Source of the DNA: a virus
Length of the DNA stretch: 20,456 nt
IMG/VR virus record: IMGVR_UViG_3300013132_000331
Coordinates: 1-20,456 of that record
Direction: 5' to 3' (one strand)
This document shows positions 8,611 through 15,386 of this stretch, in pieces; positions within the stretch are counted from its first letter, which is position 1; each line of letters opens with the position of its first letter. Under the pieces are notes generated by a model that made no database searches, had not been told where the DNA came from, and saw only the letters and a list, made by a program, of their open reading frames with translations. The position numbers and the translations under genes are program-made.

Positions 8611-9258
8611 ATGTCCCGTCTCCGCAACCGCCCTGACCGTTTCACGTTCAAGGGCGATCCTTTCGCATTCCACCGCATACAGGACGGGGCCACGCTGGGC
8701 CGGCTTGATCCTTACGCATCAACCGAGCAGCGCTGGCTGTTGCACTCCGGCCGCGTGCTGATGGTGACGGGCGCGGATGTCCGCGACATCACCGAACAGG
8801 TTCACGGCATCAAGCTTCCGACAAGCCGACCGACAGGGGATTGGGACGAGGAGCGGGTTGCGGCCATCGAGGAGAATATCCGTCTCCTGTTCCAGCTTGT
8901 CGGCGCTATCGAAGTGGCTCAACCGCGCGAGGAGCCGCCTGCACCGCCCGCGCCTGTGGAAGAACCGCCTCCACCCCTCCTGCCCGAACCGGACGCGCTT
9001 CTGTCCGACTACGGCCCCGTAGGCGAAGACGAGGACATCACCGGCGACGTGCTGCTGGAAGCCTTTGAGGCGGACGCGACCGAGACCGCAGCCGTCGTCA
9101 AGACGCTGTCAGCCACGCGGCTGAAGCATCTCAGCGAACAACTGAACGTCGAACGCGCAAGGCTGGATCGTGAACACCAGGCCACGGGCGTTGCCAATCC
9201 TAGGTCCGCATCGATCGACCGTCTGCTCGGGCTGCTGACGCGACGCGGGGAAGTCTGA
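8611..9258 (+). CDS. Unrecognised Pro-rich protein, first gene of the accessory cassette
   Basis: A 215-aa protein with CGGAG 8 bases before the ATG. The N-terminal ~95 residues look folded (FTFKGDPFAFHRIQDG, RWLLHSGRVLMVTGADVRDITEQVHGI, then a helix ending LLFQLVGAIEV). A Pro/Glu linker follows (~107-130), then an acidic segment and a C-terminal helical region (KTLSATRLKHLSEQLNVER, ~168-186). There is no TM segment or signal peptide, so it is probably soluble. It precedes the coiled-coil, four-TM and Hsp70 genes with short gaps and is probably co-transcribed with them. I do not recognise the family and assign no function. Confidence 0.6.
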   Translation: MSRLRNRPDRFTFKGDPFAFHRIQDGATLGRLDPYASTEQRWLLHSGRVLMVTGADVRDITEQVHGIKLPTSRPTGDWDEERVAAIEENIRLLFQLVGAIEVAQPREEPPAPPAPVEEPPPPLLPEPDALLSDYGPVGEDEDITGDVLLEAFEADATETAAVVKTLSATRLKHLSEQLNVERARLDREHQATGVANPRSASIDRLLGLLTRRGEV

Positions 9259-9281
9259 AACGTGAGGGGCTGGGCAGGGGC

Positions 9282-9701
9282 ATGTCGGAACAGGTTGTAG
9301 AGATCGAGCGTCAGCGTGACGCGTTCAAAAGCCTTGACCGGATCAACACGGTCGAGCGTGATGTTGCGGTTCTCAAAACCCGCTTTGAAGCGGCGTTCGA
9401 GACCTTCCTGAAGGAACTGGAACGCAGCGTTTCAGCCGAGGACATTAAAGAACTAAAGCGAGAATGGGAGACGGCTTTGCGTGAAGCCCTGCACACCGTG
9501 CGCGAACATTTCACCAGCGCGAATGAACAGCAGTCCAGCGCGATCCTTGCGCAGGTTGAGCTGATGCTTGCGCGCGATCGGGAAGCGGCGGCGAGCGAGG
9601 CGAAGAAAACCCGGCAGCAATTCCAGTACCTGTTTGTCGGCGCGCTGCTGTCAATTGCAGGCTCGCTGTTCGTCTCCTGGGAAACCATCGCGCGCGGGTA
9701 G
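9282..9701 (+). CDS. Coiled-coil protein with C-terminal membrane anchor, 139 aa
   Basis: ATG 9282 follows two purine-rich SD-like runs (GAGGGG, CAGGGG). Residues ~1-112 are almost entirely charged amphipathic helix (IERQRDAFKSLDRINTVERD, ELERSVSAEDIKELKREWE) with heptad-like spacing. Residues ~114-134 (FQYLFVGALLSIAGSLFVSW) are one hydrophobic helix, followed by a very short tail. The layout predicts a tail-anchored inner-membrane protein with a cytoplasmic coiled coil. It lies between an unrecognised gene and a four-TM coiled-coil protein, so a shared membrane complex is plausible. The spanin role is already filled at 13627-14122. Function is unknown. Confidence 0.62.
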   Translation: MSEQVVEIERQRDAFKSLDRINTVERDVAVLKTRFEAAFETFLKELERSVSAEDIKELKREWETALREALHTVREHFTSANEQQSSAILAQVELMLARDREAAASEAKKTRQQFQYLFVGALLSIAGSLFVSWETIARG

Positions 9702-9726
9702 CGCGTCAGCAAAGGCAGGGCAGGCC

Positions 9727-10929
9727 GTGAGCAAGTTTCTAGACAAGTTTCTTGAGTTCAAGAATGAGGCCGACGCAACGCGCAAGTTTGCGTTGTTTGC
9801 CGTTGTCATCATCACGCTGGGCCTCGCATCCCTCAGCGTCACTGGCATTGTTGCAACGGCTAATTGGACGTGGCTAAGCTTTTTGCCGATCCTCGGCATG
9901 ATCGTTGCCGTTCTGGGCGCCGAGCTTCTGGCAACCGTCGCTTTCATTCGGATGCTCACCGCATCGACCACATGGCGCAAGGTGGCGGGTGCGTTCATCT
10001 TCGTTGGCCTTGCAGCGGTCGGCGTCCACAATGCGGAGAATGGCGCAAAGGTCGTCTGGCCGGATCGCTTTGCCGAAAGCAGCACAAGCCTTGCCGCCAA
10101 GGCGGCGCTGGCAGGCGAGGAAGCCGGGACGCTGGGGACAGCGCAGCAGGCGGCGATTGCCGGCACCGGGGCCGAGCTGGAACGCGTCAGGACGCAGATT
10201 GCCGAACTGAAGACCGAGCAACAGATCATGGCGAGCATGTCCCCCGAGGGCATCTCGAAGGCGCAATCGCTCCTCCTCGCTCAAGGGCTCTACTTCGGAA
10301 GCGTGGACGGCATCCGCAGGGACAAGACCGAAAGCGCCATGCGGGCGCGCGGTGAGGCGATCCAGGCCGAGCTTGCAACCCTCAAGGCACGCGAGGACGG
10401 CCTCATGGCCGGGCAGGCAAGCCCGGTGCAGGCCGCCACGACCGACCGGCGCCTGTCAGAGATCGAACTGGCCGACAGGGCAAGCCAGGCATTCTGGGCA
10501 TGGGTCTGGCTGATCTTCATGCTCTGCACGCTCGAGGCCGCCCGCTCCCTCAGCCTCTGGGCGCTCATCACAGATATCAGTGCGGTTGACGCCAGGCGCG
10601 ATCGGGAACGGTCGGACGAGCTGGCCGAGCTGCGGCATCAGCAGGAAGTTGCCGCCCTTCGGGGCCAGATGGCTCCCGCAGCCCCGCCTGTCGCGGCTGA
10701 GCCTCCCCCGCCTCCACCCCCCGAACCAGAGCCGGAACCCGCCCCAGAAGCCGTACAGGAGCCGCTGACGCTGGTGGACCCGCCAGAGCCCGAGTTGACC
10801 CCGCAGCAGCGCGCGGCGCGTCAGGGCGGGCTGGCCGCACAGCACGAACGCCGGGCCGCGAAGACTGAAAGGCTGTTGGTTATTGGCCCTGTCTCAACCC
10901 TCGATCAGATGAAGGTTGCCGCAGAATGA
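9727..10929 (+). CDS. Four-TM protein with coiled coil, peptidoglycan-binding-like motif and Pro-rich tail, 400 aa
   Basis: I choose GTG 9727 (reads VSKFLDKFLEFKNEAD), preceded by AGGCAGGGCAGG. The upstream extension to 9568 is Arg/Cys/Ser-rich and overlaps the previous gene out of frame, so it is rejected. Hydrophobic helices lie at ~20-42, ~47-74, ~86-103 and ~255-282. Between the third and fourth is a coiled coil (ELERVRTQIAELKTEQQ, ~150-166), then AQGLYFGSVDGIRRDKT (~185-201), which fits the PG_binding_1 pattern, then more coiled coil. The C-terminal ~120 residues are cytoplasmic-looking, with a Pro/Glu-rich tract (~317-345). It overlaps the Hsp70 gene by ATGA. The topology would put the motif on one side of the membrane. 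Function is unknown; a membrane partner of the Hsp70 is an inference from coupling. Confidence 0.65.
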   Translation: MSKFLDKFLEFKNEADATRKFALFAVVIITLGLASLSVTGIVATANWTWLSFLPILGMIVAVLGAELLATVAFIRMLTASTTWRKVAGAFIFVGLAAVGVHNAENGAKVVWPDRFAESSTSLAAKAALAGEEAGTLGTAQQAAIAGTGAELERVRTQIAELKTEQQIMASMSPEGISKAQSLLLAQGLYFGSVDGIRRDKTESAMRARGEAIQAELATLKAREDGLMAGQASPVQAATTDRRLSEIELADRASQAFWAWVWLIFMLCTLEAARSLSLWALITDISAVDARRDRERSDELAELRHQQEVAALRGQMAPAAPPVAAEPPPPPPPEPEPEPAPEAVQEPLTLVDPPEPELTPQQRAARQGGLAAQHERRAAKTERLLVIGPVSTLDQMKVAAE

Positions 10930-12464
10930 AACTCCGCAAAGTCGTGGGCCTAGATCTCGGATCGAGCAACAGCAGCATTTCGCACTGGACCCCACGCGGG
11001 CCGGAAGTGATCAACGTCGATAGCAGCCCCTTGCTTCCCAGCGTCGTGACCATCGTGCCGGCCGACGCCGTCGCCAAGGGCGATTCACAGATATTCGTCG
11101 GCCTTGATGGCATCGAGGCGGGCAAGCGCAATCGCGATTTCTGCTTTCGCCTGTTCAAGCGCCAGCTTGCCGCTGCATGGCACGAAGACGAGGACACGGG
11201 CCATCAGACCGTTGAGGGCCGGGACGAGGAGACCAACGAGCTAAACGGCGAGCTGCATTACCAGGGGCCGGACGGCTATACCTACAGCCCGACCATGCTT
11301 TGCAGCGCGGTCATATCGAAGCTGCTTGATGCCGCCGCGGTCAAGTTCAAGGAACGGCCTGACGCCGCGGTCATCTGCGTGCCTGCGACCTTCACCCATG
11401 AACAGCGAGCCGCCGTTGAGGAAGCGGGCAAGATGGCGGGGCTCAAATACATCGAGCTGATGGACGAGCCGACCGCGGCCGCTGTGGCCTATGGCTATGA
11501 TTTCAAGAAAGTGCGCAGGATTGCCGTGCTCGACGTTGGCGGCGGGACAACGGACGTTAGCATCATCCAGACCGGCGCCGGGCTGGTCACGGTATTGGGC
11601 ACGGGCGGGTCCAGCATCACGGGCGGGTCGGATGTGGACGCCATGCTTGGCCGCTACATTGTGAGCGAATGGGCCAAAAGCCACGAGGGCGTTGACCTTG
11701 CCGTGGATGATACGGCCATGACGCTGGTTCTCAATGAATCCGAGGAAACGAAGAAGCGCCTGAGCCGGAAACAAAAGACGGAATTTCGGATTAAGGATTT
11801 CGACCGTACGCCTGGCGGGGAGGTCCTGCACATGGACCACGTCGTCGACCGGCCATTGCTTGAACATCTCAGCAAGGAAATTCTTGCCCGGATGCGTCAG
11901 GCTTGCACCATCGCGATAGCCGAGGCCCAGCGCAAAGACCCGAAGTTTTCCGTCCGCGACCTCAATGACGTGGTGCTTGTCGGCGGCGGGACCAGGATGC
12001 CTGCCGTTCAGGCCCTTGCTGCGCAGGTGTTCGGGCAGGAGCCAAAGACCGACATTGACCCCGAGATTGCCGTTGTGCTTGGCGCGGCGATCCGTGCGGC
12101 TGTGATCGAGGGTCGCAAGTCCGACCTCACCATTCAGGATATCATCAGCTATTCGGTTGCCATCGAAGTCTATGACAAGGTCGAGGGCGTCGCGTCCGTC
12201 ATCATTCCGAAGGGCACGCCATACCCGAGCGAGAAGGAAGCGGCCTTTGTCCTGACAAACCGCGAGCCCGGCCAGACGGTCCTGCCTGTGCGCATCGTGA
12301 CGGGCGATGAAAGCCGGGCTGCGCTCTGCAACCTGCTTCATGCGATCGATGTGCCCTTGGAGCCGGGCGAACCGCGTTCTGCCCGCGTGCCGTTCACGGT
12401 GGCGTTGAGCGACAGGGGTACGCCTTACGGGCGTGTTGGCGATGTGGAGTGGGGCGAGGCGTGA
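10926..12464 (+). CDS. Hsp70/DnaK-type ATPase lacking the helical lid, 512 aa
   Basis: An actin-fold Hsp70 ATPase. Phosphate-1 is GLDLGSSNSSIS (8-19, DnaK GIDLGTTNS). A Lys fits the DnaK K70 position (K78, FKR). The connect-1 region has VPATFTHEQRAAVEEAG (152-168) and DEPTAAAVAYGYD (180-192). Phosphate-2 is VLDVGGGTTDVSI (201-213). The adenosine motif is VVLVGGGTRMPAVQ (349-362), followed by DIDPEIAVVLGAA. All ATPase motifs appear intact. Residues ~400-512 resemble a shortened beta substrate-binding domain. The hydrophobic VLLLD linker is altered (DLTIQD), and the ~100-residue alpha lid and C-terminal tail of DnaK are absent (DnaK is ~638 aa). No DnaJ or GrpE is visible nearby. It is coupled by ATGA to the four-TM gene and by GTGA to the endolysin. 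Confidence 0.9.
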   Translation: MKLRKVVGLDLGSSNSSISHWTPRGPEVINVDSSPLLPSVVTIVPADAVAKGDSQIFVGLDGIEAGKRNRDFCFRLFKRQLAAAWHEDEDTGHQTVEGRDEETNELNGELHYQGPDGYTYSPTMLCSAVISKLLDAAAVKFKERPDAAVICVPATFTHEQRAAVEEAGKMAGLKYIELMDEPTAAAVAYGYDFKKVRRIAVLDVGGGTTDVSIIQTGAGLVTVLGTGGSSITGGSDVDAMLGRYIVSEWAKSHEGVDLAVDDTAMTLVLNESEETKKRLSRKQKTEFRIKDFDRTPGGEVLHMDHVVDRPLLEHLSKEILARMRQACTIAIAEAQRKDPKFSVRDLNDVVLVGGGTRMPAVQALAAQVFGQEPKTDIDPEIAVVLGAAIRAAVIEGRKSDLTIQDIISYSVAIEVYDKVEGVASVIIPKGTPYPSEKEAAFVLTNREPGQTVLPVRIVTGDESRAALCNLLHAIDVPLEPGEPRSARVPFTVALSDRGTPYGRVGDVEWGEA

Positions 12465-13627
12465 ACGATCATCTGTACGTCAACAATCACGGACTGAGGC
12501 TTATCACGCAGTTTGAGGGTGAGCCGCGCCTTAAGGCCCGTCTGTGCGAAGGCGGGGCTTGGGAGATCTCATACGGGGTAACGTTCTATCCCGATGGCTC
12601 GCCGGTCAAGGAAGGCGATACCGTCACCTATGACGAGGCTCTGGCCATCTTCCGCAATGCGCTTACCGTGTTCGAGGATCACGTCAAGCGCCTGGTGACG
12701 GTCGCGCTCAACGGCAATCAGTTCTCTGCGCTTGTCAGCCTCTGCTACAATATCGGCTCGGCCAATTTCGAGCGTTCAAGCGTGCTGCGCCATGTCAATG
12801 CGCGCCGCTTCGATGACGCGGCCGACGCGTTCGGCATGTGGTTGTACGCTACGTTAGGCCAGCACAAGCAGGCGCTACGCGGATTGCTTCGTCGTCGCTA
12901 TGCCGAAGCCGTCGTCTTCATGGGCTATGATTTCGAGGTCGCGTGTTCGGACGATGCCGTAGCCCTTGTCCGTGAGCGTCCGCCCGGCGACATCGGGACC
13001 GATAAAGTCCTGTTCAAGACGCCATTCCGTGACGTGCTCGTCGTCGCCCAGCGCTATTCGCTTCCGCCTCTGGACGATGAGCTTGTCCTTACCCAACCCG
13101 CTTCACCGCGCGTGCCTGCGGTCGAGGCGGCCCAGCGACAGCCCGACCCTGCCCGGTCCCCCGCTGTCGCTGGCGCTGCCTCCCCACCCAAACCCGCCAC
13201 TGCGTCTCCGGCGGCGGCCCCGGCGGCGAGGGCTGGCGTAACTCAGCCCTCGCCGCCACCAGTTCCAGCCGTCATCACTCGGCCCGCGGGCACGAAAACC
13301 AAGAGCCCGAACACAGTCGCGCCGGCTGATGTGCCCTACAAGATCGACGCCAATGCTGGCCTGAAGCCGCTGGAAGAAAGCGACCGCGCAAAGGGCTACT
13401 GGTATCAGCAGGCCGGGATTGGGATGATCCGCCTCGGCTCGCTTGGCGTGTTCGGGACAACCGTGCAGGGCGGCGCTCAGGTGCTGCAAGGCGATCCGGT
13501 TCTAAGCAACCTTGTTCTTACCGGCATTGTGGTCGGCGGCATTGCTGCGACTGGCTACGTGGTCAAGGTTTTTGGCGACTGGAAGCGCAAGCGTGGTGAG
13601 AAGGCCGCGACGCAGGGGCTCTACTGA
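12461..13627 (+). CDS. GH24-type endolysin with Pro-rich linker and C-terminal membrane segment, 388 aa
   Basis: Cleaves peptidoglycan glycan strands at lysis. GTG 12461 (GTGA overlap with the Hsp70 stop) is preferred over ATG 12449 inside that gene. The lysozyme domain (~1-155) shows LITQFEGEPRLKARLCEGG, ISYGVTFYPDGSPVKEGD, QFSALVSLCYNIG (88-99), and the late GH24 motif GLLRRRYAEAVVF (141-153). Glu19 is the likely acid. Cys29 sits where T4 lysozyme has Asp20, as in P1 Lyz. The expected Thr position appears to be Glu35 (AWEISYG), which is unusual. A Pro/Ala linker (~212-290) leads to a hydrophobic helix (~349-371) and a basic tail. There is no N-terminal signal or SAR segment, so release probably needs a holin. 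Confidence 0.82.
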   Translation: MNDHLYVNNHGLRLITQFEGEPRLKARLCEGGAWEISYGVTFYPDGSPVKEGDTVTYDEALAIFRNALTVFEDHVKRLVTVALNGNQFSALVSLCYNIGSANFERSSVLRHVNARRFDDAADAFGMWLYATLGQHKQALRGLLRRRYAEAVVFMGYDFEVACSDDAVALVRERPPGDIGTDKVLFKTPFRDVLVVAQRYSLPPLDDELVLTQPASPRVPAVEAAQRQPDPARSPAVAGAASPPKPATASPAAAPAARAGVTQPSPPPVPAVITRPAGTKTKSPNTVAPADVPYKIDANAGLKPLEESDRAKGYWYQQAGIGMIRLGSLGVFGTTVQGGAQVLQGDPVLSNLVLTGIVVGGIAATGYVVKVFGDWKRKRGEKAATQGLY

Positions 13628-13974
13628 TGCAGGGCGTTCTGTTCGGCGTGTTCGACTTCGTCGCCAGGCACAAGTGGGTCCAGTGGGTTCTGACGGCGCT
13701 CCTGATCGTTGTGACCCTCGGCTTTTATCTGGCCTGGCGTGACGATGGCGTGCGCAAGCGTGAGCGGCAGCGGCAGGAAGTCGAAACAGCGAAAGAGCGT
13801 GAACGCGTATTAGCTACGGCACGAGAGGAAGTTGAGAATGCTGAAGATGCAAAGGACGCGGCGTTGGCTGCTCCTGATACCCTGCCTGAGTTTTCCAGCG
13901 CTGACGAGCTGCGGAACGAAGCCCCCGCCCTCGCCAAAATCATACTCCGTGATCATCCGCGAGACGGCCAGTGA
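13627..13974 (+). CDS. Rz: Inner-membrane spanin (Rz-like)
   Basis: A 115-aa protein starting in a TGATG overlap with the endolysin stop. It has one N-terminal TM helix (WVQWVLTALLIVVTLGFYLAW, ~17-37) and then a long charged coiled coil (~40-85; RKRERQRQEVETAKERERV), the standard Rz layout: anchored in the inner membrane with the periplasmic coil reaching for Rz1 to fuse inner and outer membranes at lysis. A +1-frame lipoprotein gene starts inside it at 13838, the diagnostic Rz/Rz1 arrangement. The assignment rests on topology, position after the endolysin and the nested partner, because Rz sequences are poorly conserved. Confidence 0.85.
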   Translation: MQGVLFGVFDFVARHKWVQWVLTALLIVVTLGFYLAWRDDGVRKRERQRQEVETAKERERVLATAREEVENAEDAKDAALAAPDTLPEFSSADELRNEAPALAKIILRDHPRDGQ

Positions 13975-14122
13975 AGTGAAGGCGGCAGCCTGTATCGCGC
14001 TGAAGCCTGACACGCTCACGGAGGCAGAGGAGGCCAATATCGGCCTGCTCAACTATGCCGCGCGCGAGGCTGCTTCGTGGCGCGCGTTCGGCTGCGAGCT
14101 TCAGAGTTTACCCGCCGCCTAG
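13838..14122 (+). CDS. Rz1: Outer-membrane spanin lipoprotein (Rz1-like), nested in Rz
   Basis: I choose ATG 13838 because AGAGGAA lies seven bases upstream; TTG 13832 and ATG 13847 are alternatives. The 94-aa product has a basic N-terminus, a hydrophobic stretch (WLLLIPCLSFPA) and the lipobox LTSC with Cys25 as the lipidation site, followed by a Pro-rich start of the mature chain (GTKPPPSPKS). It begins in a different frame 211 bases into Rz and runs 148 bases past its stop, so the overlap is partial, not fully embedded as in lambda. The mature part is ~70 aa, longer than lambda Rz1. It would pair with Rz across the periplasm. Confidence 0.85.
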   Translation: MLKMQRTRRWLLLIPCLSFPALTSCGTKPPPSPKSYSVIIRETASEVKAAACIALKPDTLTEAEEANIGLLNYAAREAASWRAFGCELQSLPAA

Positions 14123-14169
14123 CGGCACTCAACCGCCGCACAGTCGGCAACACAGGAGACTAACCACCC

Positions 14170-14379
14170 ATGGCTACTATTGAGCTTCCGAACTTTGGCG
14201 GCAAGGATTTCTGGCGCAATGCGCGCCTCCTGCTCTGGTCGCTGATCGTCACGCTTGCTGCGCTGGACATTTTCGACCTGATCCAGATCCCCGAGTATTT
14301 CGCCGGAATGGTCGCGCTCACCTACGTCATTGCCGGCTGGGTGATCGCCTATCACCTGATCAAGCGCTGGCGTGGCTAA
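14170..14379 (+). CDS. Small two-TM protein, holin candidate, 69 aa
   Basis: ATG 14170 with AGGAG 11 bases upstream. Two hydrophobic helices (~19-38, LLLWSLIVTLAALDIFDLI; ~44-64, FAGMVALTYVIAGWVIAYHLI) are joined by a short turn (QIPEY), and the C-terminus is basic (KRWRG), as in two-TM class II holins. Its place right after endolysin and spanins supports a holin, which would release or trigger the endolysin. Small membrane proteins of lysis cassettes are hard to tell from antiholins or pinholins by sequence alone. Confidence 0.6.
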   Translation: MATIELPNFGGKDFWRNARLLLWSLIVTLAALDIFDLIQIPEYFAGMVALTYVIAGWVIAYHLIKRWRG

Positions 14380-14608
14380 GACGATCCGCATACACCTATC
14401 CCCGGCGGTCCTGGCGGTTACGGCCGTCCTGATCGCCGGGGCTGTTGGCTGCGCTATATGGCTGGCTGGGCTTCATTACGATTGCGCCGCGCGCTGGAAG
14501 GAAAGTGGCCTCAAATCGTACTACCGGGACGGGACTTGTTTTGTGCAGGCGGGCAGCAAGTGGGTGCCTGAGCAGAGCGTGCGGGTCTGGGTCAGGAAGC
14601 CGGGTTAG
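14372..14608 (+). CDS. Single-TM small protein at the end of the lysis operon, 78 aa
   Basis: Starts at GTG 14372, overlapping the holin candidate by 8 bases. It has one TM helix (~11-33, PAVLAVTAVLIAGAVGCAIWL) after a basic N-terminus, then a soluble ~45-residue tail with two Cys (DCAARWKESG, RDGTCFVQAGSKWVPEQ) that could form a disulfide if periplasmic. Its stop TAG (14606-14608) shares bases with the stop of the convergent minus gene. It could be an antiholin or an accessory envelope protein. No family is recognised. Confidence 0.6.
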   Translation: MAKTIRIHLSPAVLAVTAVLIAGAVGCAIWLAGLHYDCAARWKESGLKSYYRDGTCFVQAGSKWVPEQSVRVWVRKPG

Positions 14609-14730
14609 CGACGCCGTTTCCCCGGCCACGCGACCGCCACCACCAGCATAGCCAACCCGATCAGCACCATAGGTGACGCCAGGATCAGCGCGGCCCAAAG
14701 GCGGTCGTATTCGTCGATGTCGTTGATCAT
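14605..14730 (-). CDS. Single-TM micro-protein, 41 aa, last gene of the leftward operon
   Basis: The ATG at 14730 overlaps the preceding stop as ATGA. The acidic N-terminus (MINDIDEYDR) is followed by one strong hydrophobic helix (~11-35, LWAALILASPMVLIGLAML) and a basic PGKRRR tail, so it probably sits in the inner membrane with the C-terminus inside. A longer frame extends upstream to 14967 but is Arg/His-rich shadow coding of the neighbour. The stop TAA (14607-14605) interlocks with the stop of the convergent gene. Confidence 0.6.
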   Translation of the reverse strand: MINDIDEYDRLWAALILASPMVLIGLAMLVVAVAWPGKRRR

Positions 14731-15029
14731 CGCTTCGCCTCGATTGCTGCGCGCGGCTGGCGCAGGGCGGCGATGATGGCGGGCAGATGGTTGCGCATCG
14801 CGACGATCAGCGCGGCATCCGTTTCCGCATCGCTGCCGTTGAGCGCTGAGGCGCGCACGCCATCCGTGGTCACAAGGAGCTTCCCGGCGTGATCCGTGTC
14901 GCCGCAGTCCATCACCACGCCGACAGGCCAGTCCTGCCCGAAGCTCGTCAGCGTGTTCGTTCGCCACGGCCCCGGCGTTGCCTTCCCCTCCAACCGCTCA
15001 AGCTCGTCCGCGATCTCGTTCGGGGTCAT
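14727..15029 (-). CDS. Hypothetical early protein, Ea22-like style, 100 aa
   Basis: ATG 15029 overlaps the previous stop (ATGA), with GGAG eight bases upstream. The order ATPGPWRTNTL (~17-27), then a beta-type middle with DTDHAGKLLVTTDG, and DAALIVAMRNHLPAII (~71-86) is typical of the many small phage early proteins loosely called Ead/Ea22-like, which are nonessential in lambdoid phages. There is no TM segment or catalytic motif. The match is a style match and not a secure family call. Confidence 0.65.
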   Translation of the reverse strand: MTPNEIADELERLEGKATPGPWRTNTLTSFGQDWPVGVVMDCGDTDHAGKLLVTTDGVRASALNGSDAETDAALIVAMRNHLPAIIAALRQPRAAIEAKR

Positions 15030-15041
15030 GGTTGGGGCTCC
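15026..15041 (-). repeat. 16-bp junction repeat C, copy 1
   Basis: Matches 15923-15938 at 14 of 16 bases; encodes the shared C-terminus EPQP with an embedded GGAG and the (A/G)TGA overlap. Confidence 0.7.
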
Positions 15042-15364
15042 GAGTTGGCGAGTTCAAGCAGCACATCGGCGTGGCAAAAATATTTCTCGTATGGATCGGG
15101 CGATTGCCCGCACCAACATGCGAGGTTTTTGCCCCTGAGTTCCGCGCGCGCGGCTTCCACGAGCCTCGTCGCTTGTGGCGCAAACGACTGATATAGCTTC
15201 ATGGCGTGGCGTCGGTCTTCGACAATCCGGCCCGGAAGAAACGGGTTGTCCTTGCCGACGACAAACGGGTTTCCCCACTTCGTCGTGCGATCCACCTTCA
15301 CGGTGTTGGCGGGCATCTTCCACCCCTTCGTGCGCTTCAGTTGGATGCGAGCAGGCGCGCTCAT
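15026..15364 (-). CDS. DUF4326 family protein, 112 aa
   Basis: It has the conserved order RIQLKRTKGWKMPANT (~6-21), VKVDRTTKWGNPF (~22-34), RGKNLACWCGQ (~77-87) and CHADVLLELAN (~97-107), which I recognise as DUF4326 (PF14216). The two Cys clusters and the His suggest a metal or catalytic site, but the biochemical role of the family is not established. The family is frequent in phages and sometimes fused to DNA-metabolism proteins. The ATG overlaps the preceding stop (ATGA) inside a repeated junction sequence. It ends EPQP, the same C-terminus as the gene at 15923. Confidence 0.8.
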   Translation of the reverse strand: MSAPARIQLKRTKGWKMPANTVKVDRTTKWGNPFVVGKDNPFLPGRIVEDRRHAMKLYQSFAPQATRLVEAARAELRGKNLACWCGQSPDPYEKYFCHADVLLELANSEPQP

Positions 15365-15386
15365 CTCTTCGTCTCCGTGAGTGCTG
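15361..15386 (-). repeat. 26-bp junction repeat B, copy 1
   Basis: Matches 15600-15625 at 24 of 26 bases; encodes ALTETK(R/K), a GGAG site and the ATGA overlap. The first 10 bases also occur at the junction 16114-16123. Confidence 0.85.

Noticed and set aside
9568-9726. N-terminal extension of the four-TM protein to ATG 9568
   Set aside because: Arg/Ser/Cys-rich, overlaps the tail-anchored gene out of frame; GTG 9727 has a purine-rich SD and a natural N-terminus.
11241-12341. 366-aa ORF on the minus strand
   Set aside because: Mirror frame of the Hsp70 gene, a common GC-rich antisense artefact; the forward frame has intact ATPase motifs.
14123-14169. Possible terminator between Rz1 and the holin candidate
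   Set aside because: Only short GC-rich inverted matches and no T-run; the gap holds the AGGAG of the next gene.
14731-14967. Upstream extension of the 41-aa TM micro-protein
   Set aside because: Arg/His/Gly-rich frame antiparallel to nothing conserved and overlapping the 100-aa gene; the ATGA start at 14730 fits the operon pattern.
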